This document shows, piece by piece, positions 59,615 through 64,000 of a stretch of DNA of 64,000 bases; position 1 is the first letter of the stretch; every line of letters starts with the position of its first letter. The DNA comes from Hyalella azteca. Its lineage: Eukaryota; Arthropoda; Malacostraca; Amphipoda; Hyalellidae. The position numbers and the translations under genes were made by a program. The DNA lies in assembly GCF_000764305.2 (NCBI RefSeq), contig NW_025936455.1, positions 146,812 to 210,811 of the forward strand, written 5' to 3'. The notes below the pieces were generated by a model that was not told the origin of the DNA, did no database searches, and saw only the letters and a list, made by a program, of their open reading frames with translations.

Positions 59615-61045
59615 TACTTACATATCAGTTGTTTCCAGTACTAAAGTTATGCTGCAGTTGTCTGCGTCAATTTTAAAGTGTGATCGGCACGTCTGTGCGA
59701 ATTTCCGAAACAGGGATATTTTTCGTGGCGGTCATTAACACTGCGTTCGTAATGGCCAGTAACGATGGCTCTACGTTATCGACGAACTTAATTACCAGTT
59801 ATCTAGCGGCAAATGAATGCGATTGGATCTTATTGCGAACAGACGGTCAACATTTCGTTATAACGCAGGAATCGAAGTTATTTTTCGATTTCGATTTTTT
59901 GGAATTCGATTCTTGATCAATTGTTCAATTACGAATAAAAATTGGAATTGATGAATTTTGTGATAGATATCATGATTATTGAAGGGTATTTATTTTATCC
60001 TGATGGTGAGATAAACTTAATTTTGTCTCTAGTTTTTTTTCAAAAAAATCAGATGTTAAAAAAGTTTTCTTGTCGCAAAAAAATCCCAGTCATCTGAGCA
60101 AAAGTTTACTGAAAGAAGCCAGGCGGACCTTTATAACCAATAAGCAAACACTTGAGAAGACGAGCGAACTCTCCATCGCAAAAATGAACTTTGAGAATAA
60201 ACAATGAAACAAAATAGCAGCTGTTAAAAGAGACTACGCATAAAAATAATCAGAGAAAGATTTTACCTTTGTTCTCTATCGTCTCTAAGACAATGATGAT
60301 CGCTCGCGCGTTGAAGTAAAGTTCATCTAATCCTTAAGCCATGTTTGTATTGGAGCAGGGAATTCTTTAGTATAGTTCTAAGAACCATAACAAAGAAGTT
60401 CTGGACCGTAAATATCTGCTTACATGAGCATGAATAGTCTAGTAAAATATAAAACGAGTTGTGAGGATCAGAACAATAAGTGATTCTTCTTTAAAATTTG
60501 ACTTCCGTTGAATTCTGTTGCGCAGCCTTATATAATGGCAAAATGATGATAAAAGTGTCCTGTAAGAATGATATAAGTTGTATTTATTCAGAATTTCACG
60601 TTTTCTCATCAACAAAAAGTTTAATAAATGTTTGATGAACCAAGAAATCGCAACTGTCAGGATGTTTGAATTTTGAGCAACAATTCCATGTTTCCGAAGC
60701 GTTATAAAATTTATTAAGCAGCGTAGAGGAAATATATCGCTTAATAAGAACTAAATTTTTCACTCCCCATCCAGAAAAGTAATAGATTTTTTTTCATTTT
60801 TTTCTCGCATTAGTTTTCTTTGATCTAGCGTCTAAAAATTTTCCACTTGCTCACCAATATGACAAAATTAATAACAAATACGAGCACTTACGTTCAAACG
60901 TTTAATAAGGAATTGAAAGCAATGGAAGACACGAACGTTTTCTTCAACAATTTAACAATGGAAGTACAGTCCGATGATTCGTCAGGCAATCTTCTATTAG
61001 GTGAATTTGCAGCTTCAGTTATCATGGCAGTCATGCTTTGAGACG
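59615..61045. other. AT-rich non-coding stretch
   Basis: Short open frames at 59680-59916 and 60847-61041 have no recognisable domain or splice context. Nothing else seen. Confidence 0.4.
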
Positions 61046-61204
61046 CTACACTAAAAAATAGATGGAAATATTGTCCTAATAGTGACACACTTGTTGCGTG
61101 TAGCACTAATAATTATTTTTCTTATTCAAGTTAAGTCGAGATGACCTGAATAGAGGAAGTGCATTGCTATTTGGACCAAGTCTCATAAATTTCTCTGAGT
61201 GTAG
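61046..61204. mobile_element. MITE family 2, copy 2 (~159 bp)
   Basis: It starts CTACACTAAAAAATAGATGG and ends AAATTTCTCTGAGTGTAG, whose reverse complement CTACACTCAGAGAAATTT matches the left end of copy 1 at 12057. It shares AATAGTGACACACT and TGCGTGTAGCACTAAT with copy 1. Non-coding. Confidence 0.65.
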
Positions 61205-62070
61205 AGGCGAGATTAATCATTTCAGTCACAATGAAAAATCTATTTCTAAGAAAGAAACTGAATGGCATCACATGCCAGCACTATGAATTTAAGGCCAGAA
61301 AGCGAAAGTAAGAAATGTTTCAATGAAAACAAATTAAGCTCTTGCTATATATATCTTCGCGCGGCATTCATTGTGGAAGCTATTTATTTTTGAAAACATG
61401 TACCAAACTTTATCGCAGCAGCCGAAACATTGGTGAAAAACATCAATCGAACATTCGCCGTGCTGTTGAAAAAAATCATAAAACTCAAAATTGAAAAATT
61501 TTGACGCGACAGCTGCTCGCCTGCTGCGAGAAGGCAGGGAATGCCCGTACGCTTTAAACCCTTCGTTTCCGATTAGCTGGCTAACGTGAAAGATTAAACG
61601 AAATATATACCTTGTTGGGTATGATCAGGGTAGGCTATTGCAATGCGTAGGTTATACGTATGTACTGATTTAACGAATCGACTGTCTACTAAATTATTAA
61701 GAAGCCGATTAAAAAATTGTGTTTTAGTAGAGATGCATTGGAATCGATCTCCTGAAACGATAGGCAAGTTTTGAGTTCAAGTAATTTGCGAATTTTAAAA
61801 ATAGATATAAGATAATCAGCGTGAATATCAGACTCCTGGTCGAGAGGGTTAGTCTTAACGTACTCTTCAATTTTATAATCATTTACGAGTATTGATGTTA
61901 TACAATATACATGCACTCAAAATGTACGAACGCTAATAACGAGAAGATATTCATATACTTTCAAATTATGCTTTGCTGTTTTCCAATAATCGCTGCTGGG
62001 CATGTCTTAACCGCGGTAACTGAAGGATTACTGTGATGATTCACGTATTGAGGCAGTGTGGTTGGAGGTT
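61205..62070. other. AT-rich non-coding stretch
   Basis: Nothing recognised. Confidence 0.45.
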
Positions 62071-62191
62071 GAGTGATGGTCCCCGTACTGAGAGAGTGTG
62101 GTGATGTTCACCACACGTGAGCCAAACTCCTTCAGCACGCAAACCATCGCTCAACATTCACCACACTCTCTCAGTACACAAACCATCACTC
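62071..62191. repeat. Long imperfect palindrome with 34-bp arms
   Basis: GTACTGAGAGAGTGTGGTGA (62085-62104) and its exact complement TCACCACACTCTCTCAGTAC (62158-62177) form a perfect 20-bp inverted repeat. Outside it, GAGTGATGGT (62071-62080) pairs with ACCATCACTC (62182-62191). The spacer holds a further GTTCACCACACGTGAG and AACCATCGCTCAACATTCA, so the unit itself seems to be repeated in both orientations. Confidence 0.9.
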
Positions 62192-63895
62192 AGAAATTCT
62201 GCAGTGCTAGGGGACTATGAAGAAGCTTTGAATTTTCCCTGAGAAAGAGAAAAGAAAAAGACATGCAAATTTTTAGTGTAGGCCGGATAGGTGTCAGCTA
62301 TGCTATGCTGTGGACATGATTGCATGTGAAGGTCGTAAGTCAAATATAATAAATAGCTGAAACATATAATAAAAATGGAATAGTTCACGATTAACATGAA
62401 AAAATTCAACTTCAATGCAACGACTTCAACAATGATAACAATGGCAAAGGAATAGACAAATAATGAAATTCTTCTACATATCGAATCGTGAAACCGAGAA
62501 ACGACTGCCTGGAAGGCGAGAAATTTCACGTATTTCTTGAATAAATTGCGCGTAAAATTTATTCATGAGCTTGATATCTCCGTGACGTCAGGCGTAAAGT
62601 GGAAGGCACATTTCTCCGAAGGCACATTTCACTGAAATACTATATTTGTCCCTATTATCAATTCTATCAACAAGAGAAGAAAAATTATCATGAAATCTGC
62701 TCCTGGAATCGACAATTTCGTTATAGATCAGAATTTAATTTCCTACAATGTCATAATTTGAAGTCATCCTTCAGGGGTAAATCTTTATCAGGAAAATCGC
62801 TAGTATCTTCTCCCGGCTTAATCCCCAAAATAGGTAAACGAAAATAAATTAATCTGATTTTATCTCTGGATTGAAACTGAAATTCTAGTTAGCACCACAG
62901 TATGAGTTTGTATTTCTATACGCAAGCTTTCCGCTAATGGAATAATAAAATATTAATGACAGAAATCGAATAGAATAATAGAATGCTAATAGAAGCTTTC
63001 TTTGTTATGTGAGCTGTGGAAATCTTACTTATGATATTTTTAATGTGAATGTTTGAATACGCCAGAAATGGTGTGTTGGTTTAATGGTTAAATTTTAAAT
63101 GGTTTAATATGGTTTAATTTTAGGACTTTCGGACGTTAATGGTTTTTAACTTTTATATTTAGCTACGACAAACAATGTTTGGGGGTAAAAATTCTTCCGA
63201 TTTTTTTTTCTTTCTGGATCAAATATTTATCGATGAATTTTACCAAAAAAAATCGTGTTTTCATTGACCTCACTGGAAGAAGAAATATTAATATTATTTA
63301 TCAACTCATGTTCCCATAATAAACAAATGACCAAGGGGAAATTTACGCAATGAACTAAAAATCATCTTAACTGTTTCTTACCTCGGGGAGAAGTTCTTTT
63401 TGTTTCAGTTGAACAAGCAATCTTGAAAGTAGTTAAAAAAGCATATAAAAGGCTTCTGATTGTAAATTAACGCTTCAATTTATTCATATAGCCTCTGGAA
63501 ATAATTATTTCTCATAGACGTGATCTTGTTGGCAATTTCGGAGGAAGCAATCTTGTATAAATTATAATAGATATATCAACAACATAACTATAAAATAATA
63601 ACACATCAACTTAATCGGCGTACAATAAATGTATACATTCATTTGTGGTATCGGTCTAATAAAATTACAACTATGTACGATTTAATGGATCCGTATCTGA
63701 TCAGTATCTTTTGGATCAGAAATATATTGAATTTTCATTGTCGGTGCTAATTATCTGATTTGCATCAAACGCTCATCCTAACTTGTCGTTTAGCTTTTCA
63801 TTAGCGTGAAGATTTCTTCTCAATTTCCTGGCGATGAGATTTCCAAAAGTCATCTCGAGTTTACGAGCACTCGGGGACCGCGTCACGAGCCACTT
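62192..63895. other. AT-rich non-coding stretch
   Basis: No gene recognised. TGGTTTAAT recurs three times near 63077-63117. Confidence 0.45.
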
Positions 63896-64000
63896 GTCCC
63901 AGTTTTGTCCTGCATTGTTGTCCCAGTTTTGTCCTACATTGTTGTCCCAGTTTTGTCCTACATTGTTGTCCTACATTGTTGTCCCAGTTTTGTCCTACAT
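63896..64000. repeat. 24-bp tandem array running off the window
   Basis: GTCCCAGTTTTGTCCTACAT plus TGTT repeats from about 63896 to the end, with one shortened unit (GTCCTACATTGTT) near 63967. The array continues beyond the window. Confidence 0.95.

Overview
The window looks like nuclear DNA of a multicellular animal, most likely an arthropod. The evidence is one spliced gene with GT/AG introns, AT-rich non-coding sequence, many minisatellites, small inverted-repeat transposons, and no bacterial-style packing of open frames. The species cannot be named from the sequence.

The only gene supported here is the 3' end of a plus-strand gene in the first 3.3 kb. Three terminal exons (697-798, 1140-1349, 3064-3307) join in frame. 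They encode a last membrane helix, an acidic DPFLP juxtamembrane motif, a Gly/Ser/His-rich cytoplasmic tail and a conserved-looking C-terminus. The best match I can propose is a Tweety-family membrane protein; earlier exons lie to the left of the window. Its introns hold two tandem arrays (29 bp and 46 bp units) and a small array carrying CRE-like TGACGTCA palindromes.

From 3.3 kb to 64 kb I see no further convincing gene. This is intergenic or long-intron DNA carrying repeats of several kinds. Tandem arrays have units of 12, 19, 21, 24, 43, 56 and 63 bp. Two small MITE families each have two copies (10.8/26.5 kb and 12.1/61.1 kb). A larger foldback family has one complete 887-bp member (33327-34213, TTA target duplication) and one truncated member (30573-31072). 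There are several strong hairpins, and segmental or tandem duplications of 0.2-1.3 kb.

The most unusual part is 30.0-35.2 kb. A 21-bp array there has higher-order structure. The array is followed by a second version of 22.2-23.5 kb, then a perfect 38-bp inverted pair of Tn5 mosaic ends (the junction adapter of a Nextera mate-pair library), then a second version of 17.0-17.7 kb carrying a transposon, then a second version of 30.0-30.6 kb. I read this as alternative-haplotype or chimeric sequence stitched into the scaffold. Five single-N gaps, all at repeat edges, and three nearly identical tandem duplications of 0.7-0.8 kb (38-47.6 kb) point the same way. I found no previously unknown gene system; the interest lies in the repeats, the transposons and the assembly signals.
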